This document shows, piece after piece, positions 1-10,569 of a DNA stretch of 64,000 nucleotides (position 1 is the first letter of the stretch; every line of letters starts with the position of its first letter). The notes beneath the pieces were generated by a model. That model did not search any database and had not been told where the DNA came from. It saw only the letters and a list, made by a program, of their open reading frames with translations. Source of the stretch: Psoroptes ovis (taxonomy: Eukaryota; Arthropoda; Arachnida; Sarcoptiformes; Psoroptidae); assembly GCA_002943765.1 (NCBI GenBank), contig PQWQ01000002.1:1612001-1676000 (forward strand), given 5' to 3'. A program made the position numbers and the translations under genes.

Positions 1-738
1 TTTATAAAATCAAATATTAATTTTGGAGAGTAGTATTTGGCAAAATCCTTGCATTAGATTATCCTTTGTGTATGAAATTATATCATATATTATCCCTCTC
101 AATTTTTTAAATAGATGAAAGTGGCAATTTTCATGAATATTAATGTATTTGGTACGGCTAACAATGTTAGTTTGATATATTATTAATAAGTTAATTATTG
201 AGTCAATTTTAATCATTTAATGTGTCTGTATATGTTCATTAGCATTAATTGAATGAGAAATACTCTTCATAATTTATTTTCATTTCAATATGTTTACATT
301 GATGCGACACAATGCGCCGTGTATTTATTTGTTTTGTTGCGTGATATTAAACTTTTCAATTGTTTTTGAGTTATTTCTGTGTATATTTTGTGTGTGTGAT
401 TATATAAATTTATGTTGATTCTAAGTTCAATCATCATTCTGCAGAAAACCAACCTCAAAATATAAGCAATCGTAAAATTTCAACAATTCAAAGCAATTTT
501 ATGAATCCATAACAAAGTAGTGATGAATTGGAATTTTATACTGTTTTCATTATTGCCTAGACAATAATTAATCTATGAGTATTATTAATGCTTGATTTAA
601 TCAATAATAAATTACGATAACAAGAGATGAATCATACTTGAAATAGTACTTGAAATCAACGAAATTTAGAATTTATCGACCAGAATCAATATCTTGATAT
701 GTGAATGATATATATATATCAAGAAATAGAATATTGAA
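1..738. other. Gene-free left edge, upstream of the ADAM gene
   Basis: AT-rich sequence with no convincing coding exon on either strand. A short TA run lies just before the ADAM start codon (about 710-718). It probably holds the promoter and 5' UTR of the ADAM gene. No other feature could be supported. Confidence 0.5.
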
Positions 739-3666
739 ATGAATTCCAACCACTTTATATCTTATTTTACAGTCACAATTCTATTTTTAATTGATTTACA
801 TCTAGCATCAGGTATTTTTTTCCTTCTTGTTATAAATGATTTAATTTACCTTATTTTTTTAGATTTTGATTTTATAATTCCACATTTAATTAAATATGAG
901 AATAATGAGAGAAAATTATCGATAAAATTCGATGCATTCGGAAATCAAACATTTCATATTGATCTCATTAGAAATTATTTGATACCAGAGAATAATTATT
1001 ATGAATTACCGAAAAATAATCGTAGTGTAAATGTAATTATAATATAATTTTAATCATAATGATGAAACTAAAAATTTTTGTCCAGAAACATTGTTTTTAT
1101 AAAGGAAAATTTTTCATTGGTAATGAAGAAAAACGACAACACATAAAGCAACAATTGTCTTCCTTTGCTGCCATATCATACTGTGATAATAAATTAAATG
1201 GAATATTAACTTCGAGTGATATCAATCATTATTATCAATTAGAACAAACCAATTCGAATTATGTAAAAATTATGAAGATGAAGGATTATCCATCCACCAT
1301 TCCCTCCTTAGCATCACTATTATCCGCTAATACATATCATTGTGGTTGGTTTATACGATTTATAAACTCTCGATTTACTTTGATTAATTAATTTTTAAAT
1401 GATATTTCAAATAGGATTCAATGATGACAAGCCATCGATTTCCGATGTACATTCGCAATTTCGTCAAGAGCGTTCACGTAGAGAAGCTTTAAACACACGC
1501 AAATATTCGCATATATTTCAACAACAACGTTATGTTGAATTAGTGCTGGTCAATGATGTTAAATCGGTGTGTGCTCGATTTAATTACTCTTTATTCAAAT
1601 CAATCAAATTAATTTTAATCTAACTCTATAACTTACAGTATGAAAAATATAAAGGAAAATTATCATTGTTATATGAGCGTAATATACAAATAGCAAACAT
1701 TGTCAATGCTTTATACAGTGAATTTAATATATCGATCGTTTTGGTCGGTGTTGTCGTATGGATGAAACAAAATGAGATTCATATCAGTAATAATAGTAGT
1801 GAAACATTGAATAATTTTCTCCGCTATCGGCGTGATTATTTATTAAATCAGATACCAAATGACAATGCTCAATTGATTACAGCTACACCGTTCGAGAACG
1901 GTATCGTCGGTAAAGCTTTGAAACAAACTATGTGGTGAGCTTCATTTAAATTTTTTCACATGACTGATTCTTCGACTTTTTCTCTTCCTATGTACATATT
2001 TCCAGCACTTATGAATATTCTGGTGGAGTGAATTATGATTATCATAACGTATGTATTACGAATTATTTTTTTGTTTTTCAATTTTTGATTTTGTTCTCCA
2101 TTTTAGAGTATTTATTTGATTGCAACGACGATTGCACATGAATTAGGCCATAATTTTGGTATGGAGCATGATAATGAAAATTGTCACTGTGAAGCCAATA
2201 ACTGCATAATGGGGCCTTCTTCCTCATTTCCACATCCTCGCCATTGGTCAAGTTGTTCGGTTTCCCAATTGGAAAAATCACTTGCACACGGATTAGATTA
2301 TTGTCTCATGAATAAACCAACAAAAATTTTCAAATCAAGTTGCGGTAATGGTATAATCGATGATGGTGAAGAATGTGATTGCGGCTTGCCAAATTTCTGT
2401 ACCAATAAATGTTGTAATGCCACAACATGTAAATTAGCAGATTTCGCCTCATGTTCGAATGGCGACTGTTGTAATCTTAATACTTGTCAATTGATTGATA
2501 AATATTCAAACCATGTTTGCCGCCACTCTAAATCGATTTGTGATCCTCCTGAAATATGTGATGGCCGCACGGAAAATTGTCCAACCGATCAATTTACTTT
2601 GGATGGTACAGAATGCAATGAAGGTTATGCATATTGTTTTGACGGTAAATGCGAAACAAGAGAAAATCGTTGCCATCTTTTGTGGGGTAATGAAAGTCAA
2701 GTTTCAAATTATCGTTGTTATGAGAATAATGCCAACGCTAATAGCAGCGGTAATTGTGGCTATAATAAGAAAACAAAAACATTTATACCTTGCCGTAGTA
2801 AAGAAGATATCATTTGCGGTCGCTTACATTGTACCAATTCCAATATGAATAATAATCGGAAATTAACTCTTCGATATGGACCTGAAGGCTCTACGGTTAT
2901 ATCGCAGATATTTGAATCATCACATAAACACGATTCGGTCATTACTTGTTTTTCTGTTATCGTCGATCTTGGATTATATGAACATGATGTTGGATTAGTG
3001 CCTGATGGTGCTAAATGTGGCAATGATAAAATGTGCATCAATCAAAAATGTGTTCCAGTAAAACAATATCAAGATACACATTGTGATCGTCATCCAGATC
3101 ATACAGATCATTGTCGTTCAGCACAATCTACTAGTAAATTGATATTTACATATCTTATCTACATTATATTCTCTTCATTGCCAATTATATTGATCGTTTG
3201 GTATTATTTTAAAAACAACAAGAGAAAGTTGTGTCCATCAGTATCATTTTTAACCAATTGGTTTGGTCACAAAAAATTTATTGCAAAAGATTATAATAAT
3301 CGCCGACGATTGATGAATCCGATTAAACGCAGTGATATATCCGCCCCACTCGGAACAGAATTGAATCGTATTCGTCCTGTGCGTCCTGCACCACTGCCAC
3401 CATCGTCGAATCGCAATTCAGGTCGCACAGAATCAACATCTATCAATGTGAATGGTAATGTAAAGCAAAATGCTGATTCTCTTTCTAACCATGTAAGAAG
3501 ACCAAAGAAATCCCCACCGCCACCTCCGCCTAATTCAGCGCCGTTATTCAAAGGAGAACAATCATCTTTACCGCCGCCACAACCTCCATCATCATCACAA
3601 ATTCCATCGTCTCCAAAAACTGTCAATAAAGTCAAAGATATCATTGCAGCGTTTGAACGAGATTAA
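739..3666 (+). CDS. ADAM family membrane metalloprotease-disintegrin
   Basis: Seven exons: 739-811, 863-1026, 1086-1344, 1415-1566, 1639-1934, 2006-2048 and 2107-3666, about 848 residues. Residues 1-25 look like a signal peptide. A prodomain follows, with an HCFYKG-type motif near residue 82. The reprolysin domain carries the full zinc site HELGHNFGMEHD at 340-351, so the enzyme should be active. Next come a Cys-rich disintegrin domain (CGNG...ECDCG), a Cys-rich/EGF-like region, one membrane span at about 674-697, and a cytoplasmic tail with proline runs (PPPPPP near 797) of the kind that bind SH3 domains. The disintegrin loop reads CRHSKSICD, so there is no RGD. The layout fits the ADAM9/12/19/33 group, which sheds membrane proteins at the cell surface; I cannot choose a single orthologue. 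The ATG at 739 is chosen because it begins the signal peptide. Confidence 0.93.
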
Positions 3667-3729
3667 TTGCAAAATATTTAACCAGATTATATCATTCCTA
3701 TTATAAATAATTTCTAGTCTCTTGTAATG

Positions 3730-3760
3730 AATAAAATTTTGAATCAACGATTTCAATAAA
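3730..3760 (+). terminator. Two poly(A) signals of the ADAM gene
   Basis: AATAAA occurs at 3730-3735 and again at 3755-3760, 64 to 94 bases after the ADAM stop codon and just before the copia insertion at 3796. The ADAM transcript can therefore end normally without using the element. Confidence 0.6.
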
Positions 3761-3790
3761 GAAATTTTTATTGAAAAACAATTTCGATTG

Positions 3791-3795
3791 TTGAA
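3791..3795. repeat. Left target-site duplication of the copia element
   Basis: TTGAA directly precedes the 5' LTR and is repeated directly after the 3' LTR at 8040-8044. A 5 bp duplication is the size expected from a Ty1/copia integrase. Confidence 0.85.
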
Positions 3796-3953
3796 TGACG
3801 AAATATAGATGGCATGGGTGTATAACCGCATGATCTTACACTCATGTTCAAGCTGATGTTGTCGAAAGATGAATATATAATGTGTGTTTTTAATGTTGTG
3901 AATTTGATGATGATTTATAATTTTTTATTTTAAAATGTTAATAAAATTCAATA
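3796..3953 (+). repeat. 5' LTR of the copia element
   Basis: A direct repeat of 158 bp starting TGACGAAATATAG and ending TTCAATA. I found no difference from the copy at 7882-8039. It begins with TG but ends in TA rather than the usual CA. An AATAAA near its end (about 3940) may serve as the element's poly(A) signal. LTRs of 158 bp are short for the family. Confidence 0.93.
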
Positions 3954-3967
3954 GATTATGAGACTGA
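3953..3967 (+). other. Primer-binding site matching elongator tRNA-Met anticodon arm
   Basis: The bases AGATTATGAGACTGA directly follow (and share one base with) the left LTR. From memory of animal elongator tRNA-Met, this is the exact complement of its anticodon stem-loop (CAGTCTCATAATCT plus one flanking base). Drosophila copia and yeast Ty5 are known to prime from an internal, cleaved initiator tRNA-Met; here the same region of the elongator tRNA seems to be used. The identification rests on 15 matching bases and on recalled tRNA sequence. Confidence 0.75.
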
Positions 3968-3974
3968 AATTATC

Positions 3975-6900
3975 ATGGAACCCAACAACTCATCATCTGT
4001 AGCTCCGTCAACATCGTTCCAATTATCAACAACTTCCGAAACATCAACTTCGGCTAATGTACAATTTCAAGATGTTAAAGTCGATCGTTTGACAAACTCC
4101 AATTATTATTCATGGAGAAATTTAATGAAATTCATCTTGAAAGAAAACGATGTATGGCATTGTATATCGGGTGAAGAGGGCACTGAAAAACAAAAGATCA
4201 AAACGATGCGAATTCTGTTATCTTCAATGGACGATGTCCATCGAAGCCGTTTTGCAAACGTGGAGCAGCCGAATGTTATATGGTCATTATTAGAACAAGA
4301 ATACGCCACCACGTCAATCGCTTTTCAAACATCGGTGTTTACAAAATTAGTCAGATTAAGACCAGATATCGGATCGTGCATCAAATATCTCGATGAATTT
4401 AAAAATTTAATAAATCAGCTGCAAATCTCTGGTTTTACACTACCACCAGCTATAGAAAATCGTTTATTGTTGGCCAATCTACCAGAGGAATTTGATTCAA
4501 TGATCACGGCCCTCAGCATGATCTACAAAAGTGAAGAACCATCGTTTCAAACTATTAAAAACGAGATACTTCAATTCGAATCTCGTTACGTACAACGTCA
4601 AATTGTTTCAAATAAACACCCCTCTAACATGATTATTGAAAATGAAGCTAATTTGGCTAATAGAAAAAATACTAAATTTTGCAAGTACTGTAAGATTAAC
4701 GGACACGTTATTGACGAATGTTTCAAGTTGAAACGTAAAAAGAAAAATTATAGCGTTGAGAATCTAAATTCAAATTTTTCTGGTCTGTGTTTTAATTCAA
4801 ATAATTCGAATTTGTCCCAAACCATCATTGACTCTGGTGCGAATAGACACTATTTTGGTGATAAGAGCGTGTTCACAAGCATTAAACGTTATCATGATTT
4901 CGTAAAATTTGCCAATGGTACTAAGGCACACATCTCTGGTGTTGGTTCTGTCCAGTTATATTTAAAAAATAATCTCATTCTTCGATTAGAAAATGTATTT
5001 TATGTACCATCGTTCAGAAATAATTTGATTTCGCATTGTCTCTTAATGAAAGAAAAAAATGTCACCAAAATTATTATTGATAACAACAAATCATCATTTT
5101 ATAATAATGAACAATTATTACTTCATACAGTTAATGATAATGACATGACCGTATTAGAATTGGAAAATAATTTCAGTGCCATGTCATGTTTATTGCACGA
5201 AAAATTTGGCCACCCAGGTATAGAAAAAACAAGACGAATTCACCAAATGCTCAAAATCCCAATACAAACGATCGAAAATTGTGATGTTTGTTTATCTTCT
5301 AAATTTAAATCACTACCTGAATCATCGTCAATCAGTAGTGCGCCACTTGAATTAATCCACTTTGATGTTTGTGGTCCATTAGAAGAAAGTTACGAACGTT
5401 TTAAATATTTTGTATTATTTACAGATGATTTCTCAAGATACACGTTGTCTTATTTTCTAAAAAACAGGTCAGAAATCTTTGAAATTTTTGTTCAGTATAA
5501 AAATATGATTGAAAATCTTCTGGACCGCAAAATTAAAACAATTCGCTCAGACAATGCACGTGAGTTTCTGAGCTTTAAGTTCAAAAATTTTCTCAAACAA
5601 TGTGGCATTAGGCATCAATTATCGGTTCCGTATTGCCATCAGCAGAATGGAACTGCTGAAAGAATGATTCAGAAAATTACAACTATGGCCCGATCATTAT
5701 TACTACAAAGTAATTCGCCAACGCGATTATGGCCACAAGCAATTGGTACCGCAGTCCATATTGCTAATCGTTCTCCTCATAAAAGAATAAATGATATTCC
5801 ATTCAATAAAATATTTAAAAAATATCCCAATGTGAAACATTTTCATGTGTTTGGATCTACAGCATATAGTCTAGTAAGAAAAAAATCTAAATTTCACGCT
5901 ACGTCGAAAAAATGTGTATTTGTTGGCTATTCTTTTGATTGTAAGGCATTCAGATTATTTGATCCAAACAGCAGAACAATTTTTGTTGAACGAAATGTCA
6001 AAATTTTAGACGGTGATTATTATTTCAAAAATCATAATTTATCAAGTGATGATCGAAATGAATTTGCTAGAAATGATATATCGAATCTATTCAGTTTGTG
6101 TTATCCTATTCAAGAATCTGAACAGGTCATTCCCTCTACATCTAATGATATTTCAACAAATAATGATCCTGTCAATAATGATGATTCAACAAATAATGAC
6201 CTTGTTAATGACAACGATTCTACAATTACTGAAGTCGAAGAAAGTGGAAGAAACAAGAAATTAGTTCGAGAAATGAAATATCTTGATCAATCGGCCATCA
6301 TAAATGATGGACGTCGCTACCCACTACGAAACACTAATGTTGATGTAAATTTTGTTGATGGTAATGAAGTGAAAGTCCCAAATAATTATAATGAAGCGAT
6401 TTCGAGTGACCAAAAAGAAAATTGGATCGCCGCAATGAATGACGAATTAAATTCGTTCTCTAAAAACCAAGTATTCGAAGAAATCGATGAAAGAAACTGT
6501 GATAAAAAACCGTTATCATCCCGGTGGGTGTTCACGTTAAAAAAAGATGAATATGATAGAATCATTAAATATAAAGCGCGTTTTGTAATAAGAGGTGATA
6601 ATCAACAACATAGCATTGATTACAACGAAATTTTTTCACCTGTGGCCAACATCACAACATTACGTGTAGTATTAACAATTGCAGCAGCTAAAAATTATTG
6701 TTTATCGCATCTCGATGTTAATACAGCTTATTTACATGCTGACTTAGAAGAAACTATATACGTGAAACCACCGGTCGGATTCGCTAATGATGGTAAATTG
6801 TGGAAATTACATAAAAGTGTTTATGGTCTCAAACAATCTGCACGAAATTGGTTCTTTCACTTAAATAAAATATTATGTAATGATTTCATCCAAAGCAAAA

Positions 6901-7682
6901 ACGATTCGTGTTTGTATAAACATAAAACATATGATTTATTCGTACTAGTATATGTGGATGACATATTAGTGGCTCATCAAAAACGTGAACATTTTGATAT
7001 GGTTTTTAATTTGTTGTCAAAAAAACTTTCAATACGTAATCTAGGTAACATAAAAAAGTTCTGTGGTTTAGAGATCGTAAAAAAAGTTGATGGATTCCAT
7101 GTATCCCAAAAAAAATTTTTGGATGAACTGGTCAGAGAGTTTAAAATTGATACGTTGGGTAAATTCCCGAAAACACCTTTACAAGCATTCGATTTAGATG
7201 AAAATAGTCCAGTTTTTTCAGATGGCTCATTGTGCAGACGCTTGATTGGCTCAATCCAATATTTAACAAGATCAAGGCCTGATGTTTGCGCTAGCATAAA
7301 CGTATTGTCTACAAAGATGCAAAATCCCACCGTTCAGGTTTGGAACGGAGCAAAGAGAATATTGGCTTATCTCCAGGGCACCAGGGATTATGAGCTAGTC
7401 CTCGGTAAATTCAATGATCATCCATTGGAGATATACTCCGATGCTGATTTTGCTAATAATAAATCACGCAAATCTATTAGTGGAATATTGATAAACGTTT
7501 ATGGTTCAGCAATTTACTGGGCTAGTTCAAAACAGAAGTGCGTCGCTATTAGCACCGCCGAAAGTGAATTTTATGCTGCTTCACTCGGACTGTCTGAAGG
7601 GTTGTGGATACAAAGACTATTGATTGATTTCAATATTGTACCTTCAGTGTTCCCATTTACATTGATAATAAATCAACAATAA
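3975..7682 (+). CDS. Copia gag-pol polyprotein, frame broken in RNase H
   Basis: One frame of 1,235 codons from the first ATG after the primer-binding site. Order of parts: gag domain; CCHC zinc knuckle (C236, C239, H244, C249); aspartic protease with D286-S-G; integrase HHCC finger near 410-430, then catalytic D464, D526 and E562 with exact D-D-35-E spacing; reverse transcriptase with Y-V-D-D at 993-996; and RNase H with D near 1155 and E near 1195. The frame then hits a stop at 7680-7682 before the last RNase H aspartate. The missing end continues in another frame just downstream, so a small indel has split the protein. All other catalytic residues are present. Gag and pol are fused in one frame, as in copia. 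Confidence 0.93.
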   Translation: MEPNNSSSVAPSTSFQLSTTSETSTSANVQFQDVKVDRLTNSNYYSWRNLMKFILKENDVWHCISGEEGTEKQKIKTMRILLSSMDDVHRSRFANVEQPNVIWSLLEQEYATTSIAFQTSVFTKLVRLRPDIGSCIKYLDEFKNLINQLQISGFTLPPAIENRLLLANLPEEFDSMITALSMIYKSEEPSFQTIKNEILQFESRYVQRQIVSNKHPSNMIIENEANLANRKNTKFCKYCKINGHVIDECFKLKRKKKNYSVENLNSNFSGLCFNSNNSNLSQTIIDSGANRHYFGDKSVFTSIKRYHDFVKFANGTKAHISGVGSVQLYLKNNLILRLENVFYVPSFRNNLISHCLLMKEKNVTKIIIDNNKSSFYNNEQLLLHTVNDNDMTVLELENNFSAMSCLLHEKFGHPGIEKTRRIHQMLKIPIQTIENCDVCLSSKFKSLPESSSISSAPLELIHFDVCGPLEESYERFKYFVLFTDDFSRYTLSYFLKNRSEIFEIFVQYKNMIENLLDRKIKTIRSDNAREFLSFKFKNFLKQCGIRHQLSVPYCHQQNGTAERMIQKITTMARSLLLQSNSPTRLWPQAIGTAVHIANRSPHKRINDIPFNKIFKKYPNVKHFHVFGSTAYSLVRKKSKFHATSKKCVFVGYSFDCKAFRLFDPNSRTIFVERNVKILDGDYYFKNHNLSSDDRNEFARNDISNLFSLCYPIQESEQVIPSTSNDISTNNDPVNNDDSTNNDLVNDNDSTITEVEESGRNKKLVREMKYLDQSAIINDGRRYPLRNTNVDVNFVDGNEVKVPNNYNEAISSDQKENWIAAMNDELNSFSKNQVFEEIDERNCDKKPLSSRWVFTLKKDEYDRIIKYKARFVIRGDNQQHSIDYNEIFSPVANITTLRVVLTIAAAKNYCLSHLDVNTAYLHADLEETIYVKPPVGFANDGKLWKLHKSVYGLKQSARNWFFHLNKILCNDFIQSKNDSCLYKHKTYDLFVLVYVDDILVAHQKREHFDMVFNLLSKKLSIRNLGNIKKFCGLEIVKKVDGFHVSQKKFLDELVREFKIDTLGKFPKTPLQAFDLDENSPVFSDGSLCRRLIGSIQYLTRSRPDVCASINVLSTKMQNPTVQVWNGAKRILAYLQGTRDYELVLGKFNDHPLEIYSDADFANNKSRKSISGILINVYGSAIYWASSKQKCVAISTAESEFYAASLGLSEGLWIQRLLIDFNIVPSVFPFTLIINQQ

Positions 7683-7894
7683 AAATGATCGAGAATGGGC
7701 AAATGGGTCAATCGAAGCATATTGATGTCCGAGCTCATTTCATTCAGGATTATGTCCAGAAAAAATATTGTAAGCTATCGTATTTGCAGTCTGACGATAT
7801 GTTGGCAGACTGCCTCACAAAACCAATTAAATTGTCAAATTTAAATTTCATTGTTAATAAGATCATGCGGTTCAGGCGGGGTGACGAAATATAG
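7664..7894 (+). pseudogene. Shifted C-terminal end of copia RNase H
   Basis: This continues the RNase H domain in a frame different from gag-pol. It carries the expected Asp-Asn-Lys-Ser-Thr motif at the third catalytic aspartate (about 7669-7683), then Ile-Asp-Val-Arg-His-like sequence and a stop at 7892-7894 that lies inside the right LTR. A net change of one base (modulo 3) near 7665 explains the break. It is unlikely to be translated separately. A sequencing or assembly error is an alternative explanation. Confidence 0.8.
7874..7881 (+). other. Polypurine tract of the copia element
   Basis: AGGCGGGG lies directly against the right LTR, where second-strand DNA synthesis is primed. It is short and has one C. 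The assignment rests mainly on position. Confidence 0.6.
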
Positions 7895-8039
7895 ATGGCA
7901 TGGGTGTATAACCGCATGATCTTACACTCATGTTCAAGCTGATGTTGTCGAAAGATGAATATATAATGTGTGTTTTTAATGTTGTGAATTTGATGATGAT
8001 TTATAATTTTTTATTTTAAAATGTTAATAAAATTCAATA
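7882..8039 (+). repeat. 3' LTR of the copia element
   Basis: Second copy of the 158 bp direct repeat, apparently identical to 3796-3953. On the minus strand it contains AATAAA (TTTATT on plus at about 8010-8015), which lies about 135 bases downstream of the SRP72 stop codon and could end SRP72 transcripts. Confidence 0.93.
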
Positions 8040-8044
8040 TTGAA
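8040..8044. repeat. Right target-site duplication of the copia element
   Basis: TTGAA, identical to 3791-3795. It fixes the right border of the element at 8039. Confidence 0.85.
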
Positions 8045-8147
8045 AATATTTAGGAATAAAAATTAAACGGACCACAAAGTAATTTTTAAATGAACCAAAT
8101 GCATCAAGCTCACGAAATAGGCGAATTTCGAATTGCGTTCAAGAATT

Positions 8148-10389
8148 TCATTTACGTCCTACTTTTTTCTTTTTCTTTTGCGTTGGTCGTTGCTGTCTTG
8201 GTCCCATCGGTGATGCAGCAGAAGCGGCAGGTTTCGGTGATGGTTTGATTTCAGGCCTTATGAATAAAATTAGTTCAAGTCAATTTTATTTTATTAATAC
8301 AAGTACAAAAATTTCACTTACATATCTCCAACAGCGCCTTGGGTACCTTTGCCGATTGCTTTTCGATCTTTTTTCTTGCGATAATTGGAACGTTCATATT
8401 TTGGCAACCATCGTTCGGGATCAGGTGGTGGTCCGTTCGGATCATAATTTTTAGGCAAAATTTTACGATGTTTCGTTTTCTTACGTGTGCGTTGTTCTTT
8501 GACTATCGGTGTATCTTTGATCTTTTTCACATATTTCACACCTAAAGACCAATTTTTGTTCTCCAACTGTTCAATGTCGACTGAATTCAATATCTCTTCG
8601 ATTGATGGCAGTTCATTCTGTAAACTATAATCAAATCAAAATTAATATATTCATTTTTAAACAATTCAAATCATAACAAAAATACCTTTTAGCTTTTTGC
8701 ACGTCAAACATTGAATATGCATTCATGAGCAATGAAATTATTTTAGGATTTTTACCCTGTAATGGTACGATTTTTTCTAGATTTTTCACCGCTATCTGTG
8801 GTTTATTGTGATTCATATAAAATTTTGCTGCTTCGTTATACAAGGATATCAAAATTGAACGAGAACTCTGTAAATTTTGAATTAAGAAATGAGAATTAAC
8901 AAAGATATGCAAAATAGATTTATCACCTTATGTTTTTCATGCCAATCAATACATTGATCGAATAATTTTTCAGCATCAGTAATTCTGTCAAGTTTTTCAT
9001 ATATTTGAATCAATATGGATATGATTGATAGTTTAGAAAGCTTAAATTCATCTTTTAAATTCTCTAACACCTTAGCACAATTACTCAAGTTTCCTTTTTT
9101 CAATAATAATTCCACTAACAACAAATTGACTTCTAAATCAACCATTGTCATGCCATTTTTAAGATTCAAACAATAATTTCGCAAAATGTCCAAACATTTG
9201 GACTCATTTTTTTCCTTAAGACATAAATATGCTTCAATTAATATAGCTTCAGCGTTGTTTTTGGGGAATTTCTTCCTAAACACTTGTAAATGTTCACGAC
9301 ATGTATCAAATTGATTTGTATGTATCATGAACATACAATAATTGAAATTAATGCTGAGTTTTTGTGCCGAACTCATTTTGGTCTCGGCATTCTCATTTAA
9401 TGCTTGTCTCAACTTTTTTTTTGAATCGAATAAATTTTGATCACGATGTATGGCTACAATATTGTTAGATATAACAGCAATCAATGCTGGATCGGATAGT
9501 TTTTGACGAAGTATTTCATTATATAATCGAAGAGCTTGATCATTTTTCTGCAAAGATTGATAACAATATGCCATTTGCGCTTTAATTATGGCCAATTCGG
9601 ATTCAATCTCATCTTCAGATGCTCCATCTTCTTCGAGAAATTTTTTGCATACTTCGGATGCATTTTCGAGAGAATCAATAGCCTTGGTGAATTCTTTAGC
9701 TGCGATCAAAGAGCAGGCTTTATTGTATATGACTTCATATGTTGTTTCTGTTATACTCGACAAGTCATGCTTGATGTTTGAATTCGTATTCTTCAATCCG
9801 ACAATAGAAGCAGCTAAATTCACCATTCGTTCATCTTCATAATCATCGCTGGAATTTTTAAGTAAATCAATGTAAGATCGGTAACAATCTTCAAAATTTT
9901 CAATACGATATAACTGTAATATTAATGGGATTTAAGGATTAATTGAAATGGTCTCTTATCATTTTCGATTGATACATACGGCTTGTGCTTTTAGTTCGTT
10001 TGAACCAAAATCATCAGCTGATGATGGATCATCATTAATGTTCAATGTGCGTAATGATTCTTCAACATTGTTTAAACGATATAAACAATAAGCTTTTTCA
10101 AATGATAGCTTCAGCTGCATATCATCATTCTGTTTTCGTATTAAATTCAATGCTTCTTCGAATTGATTCAATTGTATTTGACAAACAATTTTACATTTTA
10201 TTGCTTTCGAATGATCAGGGTCTGTTTCTAAAACTATTTCATTTGATTAGTGATTATCACAATTCAAAATCATAATAAGTAAATATTACTTCTATTCACC
10301 ACTTTCAAAGCACGATCAAATTCGCCAGTGTTTTCACATTTTTTCAATTCTGCAAATAAATTTGACAGATTCACATCATTGGTCGGCAT
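8148..10389 (-). CDS. SRP72: Signal recognition particle 72 kDa subunit
   Basis: Six exons: 10389-10290, 10227-9980, 9913-8927, 8867-8686, 8624-8322 and 8256-8148, 642 residues (human protein about 671). SRP72 binds the 7S RNA and SRP68 in the particle that targets secretory ribosomes to the ER. The N-terminal two thirds is helical with TPR-like repeats. The C-terminal part is basic and carries the family's RNA-binding signature PDPERWLPKYERS at 573-585, followed by a KGTQGA motif and a Lys-rich tail. The acceptor of exon 5 is taken at 8625, not at the nearer AG at 8618, because only that choice keeps phase. A copia element has inserted about 100 bp past the stop codon. Confidence 0.95.
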
Positions 10390-10569
10390 TCTAAATTATC
10401 ATACGATTGCATCGACATCGAACGATGACTTGAAATAAAATAGTGCCACGAGTTCTTCAAATTTTAACACGAGCTGTGTTTTTAAAACGATGTTTCCTGA
10501 ACAAGTAACACTCCTAGTGGTGAAATTTGTAAGTTTTTATTTATTTAAATTTTTTTCCAATTTTATTTT

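Larger units (their letters stand above)
3796..8039 (+). mobile_element. Ty1/copia LTR retrotransposon, nearly intact
   Basis: The element is 4,244 bp. It has two 158 bp LTRs that look identical, a primer-binding site directly after the left LTR, one long gag-pol frame in copia order (gag, protease, integrase, reverse transcriptase, RNase H), a purine-rich tract before the right LTR, and TTGAA target duplications on both sides. The order integrase before reverse transcriptase defines it as copia rather than gypsy. Identical LTRs imply recent insertion. The only lesion seen is one frameshift in the RNase H region near 7665. It sits between the convergent 3' ends of the ADAM and SRP72 genes. 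Confidence 0.96.

Noticed and set aside
3291..3644. Open frame antisense to the ADAM cytoplasmic tail with Gly runs
   Set aside because: The Gly runs are the complement of the proline codons of the tail; a shadow frame.
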